Program-made: the position numbers and the translations under genes | The notes under the pieces: generated by a model | What the model was told of the DNA's origin: nothing | What the model saw: only the letters and a program-made list of their open reading frames with translations | The model's database searches: none | Assembly (NCBI GenBank): GCA_964508055.1 | Contig: CAZDRI010000002.1 | Location: 1-64,000, forward strand | From: CAZDRI01 sp964508055 | Lineage (GTDB): Bacteria > Pseudomonadota > Gammaproteobacteria > PS1 > Pseudothioglobaceae | Direction of reading: 5' to 3' | DNA length: 64,000 nucleotides | In this document: positions 35,427-44,243 of the stretch, piece after piece | Position numbering within the stretch: the first letter of the stretch is position 1 | How the letters are laid out: every line of letters begins with the position of its first letter

Positions 35427-35759
35427 TCATGGATAGAAATTAGGCAGCATATGTGGAGCTAAATGATGTGGAGTTAAATAAGGGTCAACATAAGGATAAC
35501 CACCACCATAATAATTATAAGGGCTGTATCCATAGTCATAATAAGGATAGCCACCGTAATAATTATAAGGGCTTCCATAAGGTCCATAGCCATATCCTCG
35601 GTATGGATAATAATCATAATCATCAAATATCTCTTCAGCCCAATACATAGGAGTCCACACTGGCCAATCGTTATACCAGCCTCTTCCCCATCTATCACCC
35701 CAATAAGCAAAAGAATTTAATGAAAATATTAAAAAGAAAATTACTATAAATTTTTTCAT
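35427..35759 (-). CDS. Secreted Tyr/Gly/Pro-rich protein, sulfur-globule-protein-like
   Basis: A 110-residue protein with a signal peptide ending LNSFA (~residue 18). The mature ~92 residues contain 25 tyrosines and 6 tryptophans, plus many Gly and Pro, with a repeated SPYNYYGG(G)YPY unit (two copies, about 57 bases apart in DNA) and a His-rich end. Composition resembles the envelope proteins of sulfur globules (SgpA/B/C of purple sulfur bacteria), which are exported and Tyr/Gly-rich. That fits a sulfur oxidiser but composition alone is weak evidence; an adhesive or matrix protein is possible. AGGTAA lies at the ribosome site. It ends three bases before yejB starts. Confidence 0.55.
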   Translation of the reverse strand: MKKFIVIFFLIFSLNSFAYWGDRWGRGWYNDWPVWTPMYWAEEIFDDYDYYPYRGYGYGPYGSPYNYYGGYPYYDYGYSPYNYYGGGYPYVDPYLTPHHLAPHMLPNFYP

Positions 35760-35845
35760 ATTACCTCCATAAATTTAATGATAAAAGTAAGCTAATTATA
35801 TCTTAAATAATTTTTAAATTTTTATTTAGCTGTTTAAATTATAAA

Positions 35846-36769
35846 TTATTCTGTTAGAGCTTTTATATGAGCTTTTACAGATTCTGCTAATGCTTTGGTA
35901 TTATAACCGCCTTCTAAACTTGATATTATATGGCTATCAGTATATTTTTTAGCTATAGTAACTAATTTTTTACTAACCCAGTAATAATCATCAGTTGTAA
36001 AGTTTAAATTTGCTAAAAAATCATCTTTATGAGCATCAAATCCAGCAGAGATAAAAATAAGTTGCGGTTTAAATTTGTGTAGTTTTTCAATCCAGATATT
36101 TTCAACAATATCTCTAAATTCTGAACTACCGCTACCAGCAGATAATGGATTACATATTATATGATTATTATTTTGAAATGGTTCGCCTGGATAAAAAGGA
36201 TGTTGAAAACTTGAACAAAATAAAATTCTTTCATCATTATTTATAATATTTTCACTACCATTACCATGATGCACATCAAAATCAATTAAAGCTATTCTTG
36301 ATAATTTATGTTCGTCCAAAGCATGCTTTATAGCAACCATAATATTATTAAAAATACAAAAACCCATTGCTTGATTATATTTCGCATGATGACCAGGAGG
36401 TCTAACTGCACAAAATACATTTTTCACTTTATTTTTTAAAACCAAATCTACTGCTTCTACTGTTGCCCCTGCTGCTTTCTTTGCAGCATTATAAGAGTAA
36501 TAACTCATTTGAGTATCGGCGTCAAGATGTAATTTATCTGTTAATTTATTTGGTTTAGAATTTTCAATAAAATTTATATAATCCAAACTATGAGCTCTTA
36601 ATAATTGTTCTTTTGTTGCATCTTTTGCTTCAATAAAAATTAATTTATCTTTTAAGTTAGAATTTGAGATGACATTGTTTATAGATATTAATCTATCAGC
36701 TGATTCTGGATGTGTAATTCCATTATCATGCAAAAGACAATCATTATGAGTAATATATGCTGTTTTCAT
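35846..36769 (-). CDS. Histone deacetylase-like amidohydrolase
   Basis: A 307-residue member of the HDAC/acetoin-utilisation/acetylpolyamine amidohydrolase family. Metal and catalytic residues are present: RPPGHHAKYNQAMGFCIFNN (tandem His, ~residues 124-143), DFDVHHGNG (Asp and His ligands, ~165-173) and SAGFDAHKDD (~245-254). Family members deacetylate polyamines or small molecules in bacteria. It stands alone, with 86 bases to the Tyr-rich gene. A hairpin ATCCATA/TATGGAT at 36790-36806 lies just upstream. Confidence 0.88.
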   Translation of the reverse strand: MKTAYITHNDCLLHDNGITHPESADRLISINNVISNSNLKDKLIFIEAKDATKEQLLRAHSLDYINFIENSKPNKLTDKLHLDADTQMSYYSYNAAKKAAGATVEAVDLVLKNKVKNVFCAVRPPGHHAKYNQAMGFCIFNNIMVAIKHALDEHKLSRIALIDFDVHHGNGSENIINNDERILFCSSFQHPFYPGEPFQNNNHIICNPLSAGSGSSEFRDIVENIWIEKLHKFKPQLIFISAGFDAHKDDFLANLNFTTDDYYWVSKKLVTIAKKYTDSHIISSLEGGYNTKALAESVKAHIKALTE

Positions 36770-37026
36770 AGCTCAAATTTTAAGCTCTCATCCATAAAAT
36801 ATGGATATGTTTTTGTAACTAGTAATTTTAAACTTTATTTTATTTAAGATAACTTTTTTCAAAAAAAATATTAATCAAACAATATAAAAAATTCAAACTG
36901 AATTAAATAAAAATATAAAGTTAAGCAATAACTTATTCAATTTAATTAACTTAGATTGCAAAAGCGATGCTTTTGGGGGTAAGTTGTAACCTGCATTAGA
37001 TGACTATTTAAAAAGTATTTTAAAAT
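36770..37026. other. 257-base gap with two small hairpins
   Basis: ATCCATA at 36790-36796 pairs with TATGGAT at 36800-36806 in the leader of the deacetylase gene. CAAAAGC at 36959-36965 pairs with GCTTTTG at 36969-36975, downstream of the cupin gene; no T run follows on the minus strand, so it is at best a weak terminator. No gene is seen. Confidence 0.4.
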
Positions 37027-37287
37027 TTATAAAAAAATATAATGTTTTTTAATTGTTTTTTTAACATCCCAAACACAATCTAAGCCTTTTGGAAAAGTAA
37101 CTAAATCCCCTACCCCGAATTTTACTTTTTCAGTAGCTGTTGTTATTTCTACTTCGCCTTCTAATACAAGACAAACCTCTGTCTCATCATAATGCCAATC
37201 AAATTTAGACACTTCACAATTCCAAATAGGTTTATCTTGCATTGATTTTATTTCTGTAGCAGTTGGTTTTTTTATTGTTATATTCAT
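37027..37287 (-). CDS. Small cupin-domain protein (DUF861 type)
   Basis: An 86-residue single cupin barrel with EVCLVLEGEVEIT and VKFGVGDLVTFPKGLDCVW, matching the DUF861 EutQ-like family. One of the usual metal-binding histidines is present in WHYDETE. Catalytic role is unknown. It follows queH by three bases and probably shares its transcript, though no functional link is evident. Confidence 0.85.
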   Translation of the reverse strand: MNITIKKPTATEIKSMQDKPIWNCEVSKFDWHYDETEVCLVLEGEVEITTATEKVKFGVGDLVTFPKGLDCVWDVKKTIKKHYIFL

Positions 37288-37290
37288 AAT

Positions 37291-37959
37291 TTAGCTTACC
37301 TTTTCCCCAATTTTAATTTTTTTTCTATTATTATTTATCCTAAATTTATTAGTATCACGGATACTATATATACAACCACAATATTCTTGTCTATGGAGTT
37401 TTTCTCTTTTAGCTATTGCTATAGTCCTTTGTGAGCCGCCTTGTTTGCGCCAATTAAAGTCCCAATAATTAATATTATAAGGCTTAACAGCCCTAAAACC
37501 TGCATTATTAACTTGATTTATATCTTTCCATCTAGAAATGCCTAATGTTGTTGCTATTAAGTCAAAGCCGTTTTCATAAGCATAAAGAGCTGACCTTTCT
37601 AAACGCATATCAAAACAAACTGTGCATCTTTTGCCTCTTTCTACTTCATTTTCCATACCTTTAGTTCTTTCAAACCAATTAAAATCATCATAATCTACAT
37701 CAATAAAAGGTATATCTAACTTTTCAGCAAAGCTAATATTTTCTTTTTTTCTAAGTTCATATTCTTTTTTAGGATGGATATTAGGATTATAAAAAAATAT
37801 ACTAAAATTAATAGAGCTATGTTTAATAGCTTCCATTATTTCCCCACCACAAACTGCACAACAAGAATGTAGCAGCAGTTTTTTTTCCCCATTTGGAGTA
37901 GTAAGTTTTTTTCTTTTATAATTTTCTAATTTGTAAAAGCTATTATCTTTTTGCATCAC
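37291..37959 (-). CDS. queH: Epoxyqueuosine reductase QueH
   Basis: A 222-residue member of the QueH (DUF208) family, which completes queuosine in tRNA anticodons when QueG is absent. It shows the four conserved cysteines for an Fe-S cluster and redox pair: LLHSCCAVCGGE (~30-41), GKRCTVCFDMRLERSALYAY (~90-108) and EYCGCIYS (~200). The cluster and metal sites look complete. It overlaps the UDG-like gene by four bases. Confidence 0.92.
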   Translation of the reverse strand: MMQKDNSFYKLENYKRKKLTTPNGEKKLLLHSCCAVCGGEIMEAIKHSSINFSIFFYNPNIHPKKEYELRKKENISFAEKLDIPFIDVDYDDFNWFERTKGMENEVERGKRCTVCFDMRLERSALYAYENGFDLIATTLGISRWKDINQVNNAGFRAVKPYNINYWDFNWRKQGGSQRTIAIAKREKLHRQEYCGCIYSIRDTNKFRINNNRKKIKIGEKVS

Positions 37960-38384
37960 AATAGATAAGATTTTAATTTTTTAAGCACTTCCCAAGCATG
38001 TCTTTTTAGTTTAGAATTTTCTATTAAATCACTTGGATGATAAGTAGAAAAATTGCTTGTTCCAGAAACATTAAAATCCCCCATAAATAAAATTGCTTTT
38101 GAATTATAGTTTTTTAACTTAGTTAAATCATTATTATTCAATTGTAAATATTTAACTTTACTTGTATCCAAATTTATTGAGTTTAACATTTTTATTAGCA
38201 AATCTTTACTAAGCTTATTGTTAATGAAAGAATTATGTTGCCCTACTTTTTCTACAATTATGCATAAATAATCTTTATTTGCTTGTTTATCAGTGAGAAC
38301 ATTAGCTTTAGGCTTTTCAATATTATATAAATATTCAGAAAAACCTAAAGTTTCTAGATATTGGCAGCGTAATTTTTCTTGCAT
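37956..38384 (-). CDS. Short uracil-DNA-glycosylase-superfamily-like protein
   Basis: A 142-residue protein I only partly recognise. The N terminus YLETLGFSEYLYN resembles small gammaproteobacterial proteins (HolD/psi-like or 'energy-coupling' hypotheticals) and the C terminus GTSNFSTYHPSDLIENSKLK resembles the last motif of family 4 uracil-DNA glycosylases (TYHPS, then Lys-x-x-x-W). The N-terminal catalytic motif of active UDGs is missing and the protein is shorter than usual (~190-250). It may be a replication subunit remnant or an inactive paralogue. It overlaps queH. Confidence 0.5.
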   Translation of the reverse strand: MQEKLRCQYLETLGFSEYLYNIEKPKANVLTDKQANKDYLCIIVEKVGQHNSFINNKLSKDLLIKMLNSINLDTSKVKYLQLNNNDLTKLKNYNSKAILFMGDFNVSGTSNFSTYHPSDLIENSKLKRHAWEVLKKLKSYLL

Positions 38385-38410
38385 ATAGAGATTTTATCTT
38401 ATATTCATTT

Positions 38411-39952
38411 TTACAATTCAAATTGTGGATGTGATCTTTCTGTTTTAGTTACTACTTTATTTAAAGCATCAATATATGCCTTAACTGAAGCTTTTACAAT
38501 ATCAGTATCATAACCTTGACCAGTATAGATATTATTATCTTTTTCTAGTCTTATGCTCACCTCACCCAAAGAGTCTGTCCCCTCGGTAACATTTGTAACC
38601 GAATACAATTGTAAAACTGTACCTAAATCTAAAATAGAGTTAATAGCACTATATGCTGCATCTACTGCACCAGGTGTTTCAGAGGATGCAGTTTTTTCTT
38701 TTCCATCAATAGATAAAGTTATTACTGCTTTGCTTTTTTCTCCAATTTCTGTATGAGATTTAAATGTTATTAATTTAATCCTATCAGATTCTTTATCTTG
38801 ACCACTATAGCTAACCAAAGCTTGTAAATCTTCATCAAAAATATCATGTTTTTTATCAGCTAAATCTTTAAAGCGCCTAAAAGCTTTATTTAAGTTTTCT
38901 TCAGAATCAAAATCAACTCCTAACTCTGATAACCTTACTTTAAAAGCATTACGACCTGAATGTTTACCTAATACTAATTTATTAGAATTCCAACCAACAT
39001 CCTCAGCTTTCATAATCTCATATGCTTCACGATATTTTAAAACTCCATCTTGATGAATACCTGCCTCATGAGCAAAAGCATTTGCACCTACAACAGCTTT
39101 GTTAGGTTGCACCGTAAAACCTGTAATACCAGATACTAATTTAGAAGCGGCTAAAATATGTTTAGTATTAATATTTGTATCACATTTAAATACATCCTGC
39201 CTAGTCCTAACAGCCATTACTACTTCTTCTAATGAGGTATTACCAGCCCTTTCACCTAATCCATTAATAGTGCATTCTATTTGCCTTGCACCATTTAAAA
39301 CTGCTGATAAAGAGTTTGCAACAGCTAAGCCTAAATCATTATGACAATGAGCTGAGAAAATAGCCTTATCTGAATTTGGAACAATTTCTATTAAATTTTT
39401 AATAGTTGCTCCAAATTGGTGTGGAATGTTATAGCCTACTGTATCAGGGATATTAATAGTTGTTGCACCTGCTTTAATAGCAGCCTCAATAATTCTACAT
39501 AAAAAATCAAAATCAGACCTTCCTGCATCCTCAGGTGAAAATTCAACATTGTCAGTAAAATTCCTAGCTCTTTTCACCGCTCTTACAGCTTGAGCTACAA
39601 CTTCATCTTCACTCATTTTTAACTTATATTTCATATGAATATCAGATGTTGCAATAAAAGTATGTATTCGTGCAGAATTTGCTGATTTTAAAGCCTCTCC
39701 TGCTCTGTCAATGTCTTTGTCAATTGCCCTTGCAAGTGAGCAAATAGTAGAATCCTTAATTACCTCTGCTACTGTTTTTACAGCCTCAAAGTCTCCAGCT
39801 GATGCAATGGCAAAACCAGCTTCAATAACATCTACATTCATTTTCTCCAAAATCTTAGCAATACGCACCTTTTCATCTTTTGTCATTGATGCTCCTGGAC
39901 TTTGCTCTCCATCTCTTAATGTAGTGTCAAAAATTATTAATTTATCAGACAT
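38411..39952 (-). CDS. leuA: 2-isopropylmalate synthase
   Basis: LeuA (513 residues) condenses acetyl-CoA and 2-oxoisovalerate, the first step to leucine. IFDTTLRDGEQSPGASMTKD (~residues 6-25) is the catalytic metal motif; GFAIASAGDFEAVK, HCHNDLGLAVANSL (~202-215) and NGLGERAGNTSLEEVVMA follow. The C-terminal regulatory domain that senses leucine is present (~residues 390-513). GAGGAGG lies before the ATG. It is the last gene of the ilvBHC-pssA-leuA run, after a 198-base structured leader. Confidence 0.96.
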   Translation of the reverse strand: MSDKLIIFDTTLRDGEQSPGASMTKDEKVRIAKILEKMNVDVIEAGFAIASAGDFEAVKTVAEVIKDSTICSLARAIDKDIDRAGEALKSANSARIHTFIATSDIHMKYKLKMSEDEVVAQAVRAVKRARNFTDNVEFSPEDAGRSDFDFLCRIIEAAIKAGATTINIPDTVGYNIPHQFGATIKNLIEIVPNSDKAIFSAHCHNDLGLAVANSLSAVLNGARQIECTINGLGERAGNTSLEEVVMAVRTRQDVFKCDTNINTKHILAASKLVSGITGFTVQPNKAVVGANAFAHEAGIHQDGVLKYREAYEIMKAEDVGWNSNKLVLGKHSGRNAFKVRLSELGVDFDSEENLNKAFRRFKDLADKKHDIFDEDLQALVSYSGQDKESDRIKLITFKSHTEIGEKSKAVITLSIDGKEKTASSETPGAVDAAYSAINSILDLGTVLQLYSVTNVTEGTDSLGEVSIRLEKDNNIYTGQGYDTDIVKASVKAYIDALNKVVTKTERSHPQFEL

Positions 39953-40150
39953 TATGCCTCCTCATAAATGTATTAGTTAAATATTATTAAATGTATATAT
40001 AGTTTAGATATTCAGCTACAGCTGAAAGTGATATTAGTTGCCCAAATCGGGCAGCAGCAAAAGAAGGCATAAGTTAAAGTTATGCTTAAAAATAATTATT
40101 AATTTAGAGTTTTTTATGTTGCTGTTCATAGGCAGGCATTATAAACATAT
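39953..40150 (-). promoter_or_regulatory. Structured leuA leader with three hairpins and a possible leader peptide
   Basis: Three stems lie in a row: TTCAGCT/AGCTGAA (40011-40026, 2-base loop), TGCCC/GGGCA (40039-40053) and GCATAA/TTATGC (40067-40085). A 27-codon minus-strand reading frame (40070-39987) starts ATGCCTTCTTTT and ends before leuA; it holds only three Leu codons, so classical Leu attenuation is unconvincing. The stems suggest some leader control or RNA processing between pssA and leuA. Low confidence. Confidence 0.4.
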
Positions 40151-40885
40151 TTATTTGTCATAATTCCTTTTTTGTTTTTTTAAAGCCATTTTTTTTCTAA
40201 TTTTAATTGGAGTTAAGATTATCCCTGAAAGAAGATAAGCAATTGATAATAAAAATAGTATTTGTGACGGTTGGACTGATATAACAATAACTATCAAAAT
40301 AATAAATAAAATTAATTTAAATGGGACTTGATTTTTTAAATTCGTAGATTTAAAGCTGTAATAACGGATATTACTAACCATCAATAAAGCAGTAACTAAT
40401 ATTAAAAAAATAGTAAACAAGCTAGAATTAAAATTATAATCTTCTGCAATCCAGACAAAACTAGCAATAACACTTGCTGCTGCTGGAGATGCTAAGCCTT
40501 GAAAGTATTTTTTATCTTCAACACCAATTTGAGTATTAAACCTTGCTAATCTCAATGCAGCACACACAATATAAACAAAAGTCACCAACCATCCCAACTT
40601 TCCTAAGCCATTAAGACTCCAAATATAAGCCAATAATGCTGGTGCTAAACCAAATGAAATCAAATCAGATAATGAATCATATTCTGCACCAAAAGCAGTT
40701 TGAGTATTAGTTAGCCTTGCAATTCTACCATCAAAACCATCCCAAACCATTGCTGCAAATATTGCTATTGAAGCATTAACAAATTGGGAATTAAGCGTTA
40801 GTATTATTGAATAAAAACCAGAAAAAAGTCCTAATGTAGTAAACAAATTAGGAAGTAGATAAATACCTTTTTTTCTTTTTTCCAT
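40151..40885 (-). CDS. pssA: CDP-diacylglycerol-serine O-phosphatidyltransferase
   Basis: PssA (244 residues) makes phosphatidylserine for phosphatidylethanolamine. The CDP-alcohol phosphotransferase motif is DGFDGRIARLTNTQTAFGAEYD, with its Asp residues near 50-70, and there are about seven to eight helices. A basic tail (KIRKKMALKKQKRN) follows. It is the type II enzyme, not the E. coli type. It lies between ilvC (28-base gap) and leuA, a common order in gammaproteobacteria. Confidence 0.93.
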   Translation of the reverse strand: MEKRKKGIYLLPNLFTTLGLFSGFYSIILTLNSQFVNASIAIFAAMVWDGFDGRIARLTNTQTAFGAEYDSLSDLISFGLAPALLAYIWSLNGLGKLGWLVTFVYIVCAALRLARFNTQIGVEDKKYFQGLASPAAASVIASFVWIAEDYNFNSSLFTIFLILVTALLMVSNIRYYSFKSTNLKNQVPFKLILFIILIVIVISVQPSQILFLLSIAYLLSGIILTPIKIRKKMALKKQKRNYDK

Positions 40886-40913
40886 GAGAAAAGCACTCTA
40901 TAGTCTATAATAA

Positions 40914-41912
40914 TTAATTAACTGATTTATCCACTAATTTAGTAATCCAAGGCATCATAGCTCGCAGTTTACTGCCTATTTTTTCAATTTTATTTGCTTT
41001 AAATTTTTCACGGCGTTCAGGCAAAGTATTTACATTTTTTATGAATTCTTTTGCAAAAGAACCATTTTGAACTTCTTTAAGGATTTTTCTCATTTCTTTT
41101 TTAGTTTCAGCAGTAATAATACGAGGTCCTCTAGTTACATCGCCGTATTCAGCTGTATTTGAAATAGAATAGCGCATATTAGCAATACCACCTTCATACA
41201 TTAAATCAACAATTAATTTTAATTCATGTAAACATTCAAAATATGCCATTTCTGGAGCATATCCTGCTTCAACTAAAGTATCAAAACCTGCTTGGACTAA
41301 GGCTGTAGTTCCTCCACATAATACTGCTTGTTCTCCAAACAAATCAGTTTCAGTTTCATCTTTAAAACTTGTCTCTAAAATAGCTGTTCTACCACCACCT
41401 ATTGCTGATGCGTAAGATAGAGCTTTTTCTTTAGCTTTAGAACTACTATCTTGATAAACAGCTATTAAATCTGGAATACCCCCGCCTTTTACAAATTCAC
41501 TGCGAACAGTATGACCTGGAGCTTTAGGCGCAATCATTATCACATCTAAATCAGGACGAGGCTTGATTTGCTTATAATGAATATTGAATCCATGAGCAAA
41601 AGCAAGTGTTGCACCTTGTTTTAAATTAGGCTCAATACTTTCAGTATAAATTTGAGCTTGAAATTCATCAGGTGCTAAAATCATAACTAAATCAGCCCAA
41701 TTTGTAGCATCCTCAATTGATTTAACAGCTAACCCAGCATTTTTTGCTTTAATCTCTGATGATGAACCACTGCGTAGGGCAACAGTAACATCAACACCTG
41801 AGTCTTTTAAATTAAGTGCATGGGCATGCCCTTGTGAACCATAGCCTATAACAGCTACTTTCATAGCTTTTATAATCTCTAAATTGGCGTCTTTATCATA
41901 ATATATATTCAC
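40914..41912 (-). CDS. ilvC: Ketol-acid reductoisomerase
   Basis: IlvC (332 residues, class I) rearranges and reduces acetolactate for valine and isoleucine. IGYGSQGHAHALNLKDSG (~residues 22-39) binds NADPH, APKAPGHTVRSEF is typical, and the metal-binding C-terminal domain contains DETETDLFGEQAVLCGG and EGGIANMRYSISNTAEYGD. Length and motifs are complete. A good ribosome site (AAGGAG) precedes the ATG. Confidence 0.97.
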   Translation of the reverse strand: MNIYYDKDANLEIIKAMKVAVIGYGSQGHAHALNLKDSGVDVTVALRSGSSSEIKAKNAGLAVKSIEDATNWADLVMILAPDEFQAQIYTESIEPNLKQGATLAFAHGFNIHYKQIKPRPDLDVIMIAPKAPGHTVRSEFVKGGGIPDLIAVYQDSSSKAKEKALSYASAIGGGRTAILETSFKDETETDLFGEQAVLCGGTTALVQAGFDTLVEAGYAPEMAYFECLHELKLIVDLMYEGGIANMRYSISNTAEYGDVTRGPRIITAETKKEMRKILKEVQNGSFAKEFIKNVNTLPERREKFKANKIEKIGSKLRAMMPWITKLVDKSVN

Positions 41913-41935
41913 ATCTACTCCTTTTTATTATTATT

Positions 41936-41952
41936 TAATCCAACCTCAATAA
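41936..41952 (+). repeat. Inverted, two-mismatch copy D of the 17-base repeat
   Basis: TAATCCAACCTCAATAA matches the reverse complement of the repeat at 58-74 with two differences. It lies between ilvC and ilvH, 24 bases upstream of the ilvC start. With two mismatches in 17 AT-rich bases, chance is possible. Confidence 0.3.
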
Positions 41953-42018
41953 ATACCTTTGTAAAAATGCTTTGAAAAATTACTGTTAACAGAAAATCAT
42001 CATACTTATTAGCTTAGA

Positions 42019-42501
42019 TTATATAGTCTTTCTTCCTCTTGATACCCCAGTAACACCTGTTCGCGCTACTTCTAAGATATTTTTTGTATTTAATGCATTT
42101 AAAAAAGCAGTTATTTTTTTTGTTTTGCCAGAAACTTCAATAGTATATGTATTTTCAGATACATCTACAATTTTGCAAGAAAATATATCAACTAACTGTT
42201 TTATTTCTAAATGGTTATTAGTTATTGATACTTTAACTAGCATTAATTCTCTTTCTACATGTTCTCTTTCAGTTAAATCAATGATTTTAACAATATCAAT
42301 TAATTTGTTTAATTGTTTGACAATTTGCTCAATTATTTCATCTTCACCCTCTGAAACTAATGTTAATCTAGAAAGAGATTTATTTTGTGTTTGCGCTACA
42401 GTTAATGATTCTATATTAAATCCTCTTGCAGAAAATAGACCTATAACTCTAGATAAAGCGCCTGCTTCATTTTCCATTAAAATAGATATTATGTGTCTCA
42501 T
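42019..42501 (-). CDS. ilvH: Acetolactate synthase small subunit
   Basis: IlvH/IlvN (160 residues) is the regulatory subunit of acetohydroxyacid synthase. The ACT domain at residues ~3-75 (ISILMENEAGALSRVIGLFS, RGFNIESLTV) binds valine for feedback inhibition, and a second ACT-like half follows. Its start overlaps the ilvB stop by four bases, keeping the subunits in balance. It completes the ilvBH pair ahead of ilvC. Confidence 0.96.
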   Translation of the reverse strand: MRHIISILMENEAGALSRVIGLFSARGFNIESLTVAQTQNKSLSRLTLVSEGEDEIIEQIVKQLNKLIDIVKIIDLTEREHVERELMLVKVSITNNHLEIKQLVDIFSCKIVDVSENTYTIEVSGKTKKITAFLNALNTKNILEVARTGVTGVSRGRKTI

Positions 42502-44225
42502 ACCAAGTTTAACCCTTCATCGTTATTTGATTTAAGCCCATTGCCAGATAACATCATCTCATTGTGTCCTACACCTGACGGAATCATTGGAAATACATTT
42601 TCTTCTTCATTAACTTTTATATCTATAAAAGTGGTGCGATTTTTTTCTTTAAATGCTTCAGTGAGAGTAGGAATTAAATCACTCTCTTTTTCTATTCTTA
42701 CTCCTAAATGCCCATAGCTTTCTGCTAACTTTACAAAATCTGGCAAAGATTCCATATACGACATATTATAACGATTTTCATAAAAAAACTCTTGCCACTG
42801 CCTAACCATACCTAAAAAGTTATTATTTAGAGAAACTATCTTAATTGGAATATTATGTTGCAACATAGTTGATAATTCTTGAAGCATCATTTGAATACTG
42901 CCTTCACTAGTTACACATACTACATCTTTTTTAGGATTTGCTAATTTGGCTCCCATTGCTGCTGGAAGCCCAAACCCCATAGTACCTAAACCTCCAGAAT
43001 TAATCCATTGTCTTGGACTATCAAAATTATAGTATTGCGCAGTCCACATTTGATGTTGCCCAACATCTGAAGTTACAATGGCATTACCTTTAGTAACCTC
43101 ATAAAGAGTTTCAATTACTTGTTGTGGTTTTATTATGTTTTTACTTTTTTCATACGATAGACTTTTAACACTTCGCCATTTATCAATATCTTTTAACCAA
43201 TTGTCAATATTTGGTCTATCTTCATCTTTTAAGATATTAATCATATCTTGTAATACTTTTTTAACATCACCAACAATTGGCACATTTACTTTCACATTTT
43301 TTGAAATAGATGATGGATCAATATCTATATGGATAATTTTTGCATATGGACAAAATTTATCAGTATTTGCAGTAACCCTATCGTCAAACCTTGCTCCTAT
43401 TGCAATAACACAATCAGAATTATGCATAGCTGTATTTGCCTCATAAGTTCCATGCATACCTAACATACCTAAAGATTGTTTATCAGTAGCAGGATATGCT
43501 CCTAAACCCATTAATGTCTGAGTAATAGGAAAGCCTAACATTTTAGTAAGCTTTCTTATTTCATCTGCTGCATTACTTAAAATAGTGCCTCCACCAGAAT
43601 AAATAACAGGCTTTTTTGATTTTAGCATTAAACTTACTGCTTGCTTGATTTGTCTTATATTACCTTTAATTGAAGGTCTGTAAGAACGCAAATCTATAGA
43701 CTTAGGATAGCTAAAGCTGTTTATTTTTGAAATAGTTATATCTTTTGGAACATCAATAACAACTGGACCTGGTCTTCCTGTTGATGCTATATAAAAAGCC
43801 TTTTTAATAATTGTAGCTAAGTCATTGATATTTTTAACTAAAAAGTTATGTTTTACACAAGAACGAGTAATGCCTACTGTATCAACCTCTTGAAAAGCAT
43901 CATTACCAATAAGTGGTGTTGGAACTTGTCCTGAAATGACAACTAACGGTATAGAGTCCATATAAGCAGTGGCAATACCTGTTACTGCGTTTGTTAGACC
44001 TGGACCTGAAGTTACTAGTGCAGCCCCTACTTTTCCACTAGCACGAGCATAACCATCAGCAGCATGGATAGCGGCTTGTTCATGACGAACTAAAATATGC
44101 CTTACTTTGTCTTGATTACCTAAGGCATCATATATGTGTAAAACTGCACCTCCAGGATAGCCAAAAATAAGCTCTACTTTTTCTTCTATAAGGCTTTTAA
44201 TTATTATTTCTGCACCATTTAACAT
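42498..44225 (-). CDS. ilvB: Acetolactate synthase large subunit
   Basis: IlvB/IlvI (575 residues) is the thiamine-diphosphate enzyme that starts branched-chain amino-acid synthesis. The activating Glu is in VRHEQAAIHAADGYARASGK (~residues 46-65), FDDRVT and the FAD region lie near residue 285, and the cofactor metal motif spans EGSIQMMLQELSTML to NNNFLGMVRQWQE (~445-480). It follows lpxC by 18 bases and precedes ilvH. Confidence 0.96.
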   Translation of the reverse strand: MLNGAEIIIKSLIEEKVELIFGYPGGAVLHIYDALGNQDKVRHILVRHEQAAIHAADGYARASGKVGAALVTSGPGLTNAVTGIATAYMDSIPLVVISGQVPTPLIGNDAFQEVDTVGITRSCVKHNFLVKNINDLATIIKKAFYIASTGRPGPVVIDVPKDITISKINSFSYPKSIDLRSYRPSIKGNIRQIKQAVSLMLKSKKPVIYSGGGTILSNAADEIRKLTKMLGFPITQTLMGLGAYPATDKQSLGMLGMHGTYEANTAMHNSDCVIAIGARFDDRVTANTDKFCPYAKIIHIDIDPSSISKNVKVNVPIVGDVKKVLQDMINILKDEDRPNIDNWLKDIDKWRSVKSLSYEKSKNIIKPQQVIETLYEVTKGNAIVTSDVGQHQMWTAQYYNFDSPRQWINSGGLGTMGFGLPAAMGAKLANPKKDVVCVTSEGSIQMMLQELSTMLQHNIPIKIVSLNNNFLGMVRQWQEFFYENRYNMSYMESLPDFVKLAESYGHLGVRIEKESDLIPTLTEAFKEKNRTTFIDIKVNEEENVFPMIPSGVGHNEMMLSGNGLKSNNDEGLNLV

Positions 44226-44243
44226 AATTATTGTCCTAAATAA

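Noticed and set aside
35453..35710. Frames of 65 and 78 codons opposite and within the Tyr-rich gene
   Set aside because: By-products of the repetitive Tyr/Gly codons; only the frame with signal peptide and ribosome site is credible.
42860..42873. TATGTTGCAACATA palindrome similar to the Cas6 hairpin arms
   Set aside because: It lies within the ilvB coding sequence and is explained by codons; similarity to the hairpin is short.
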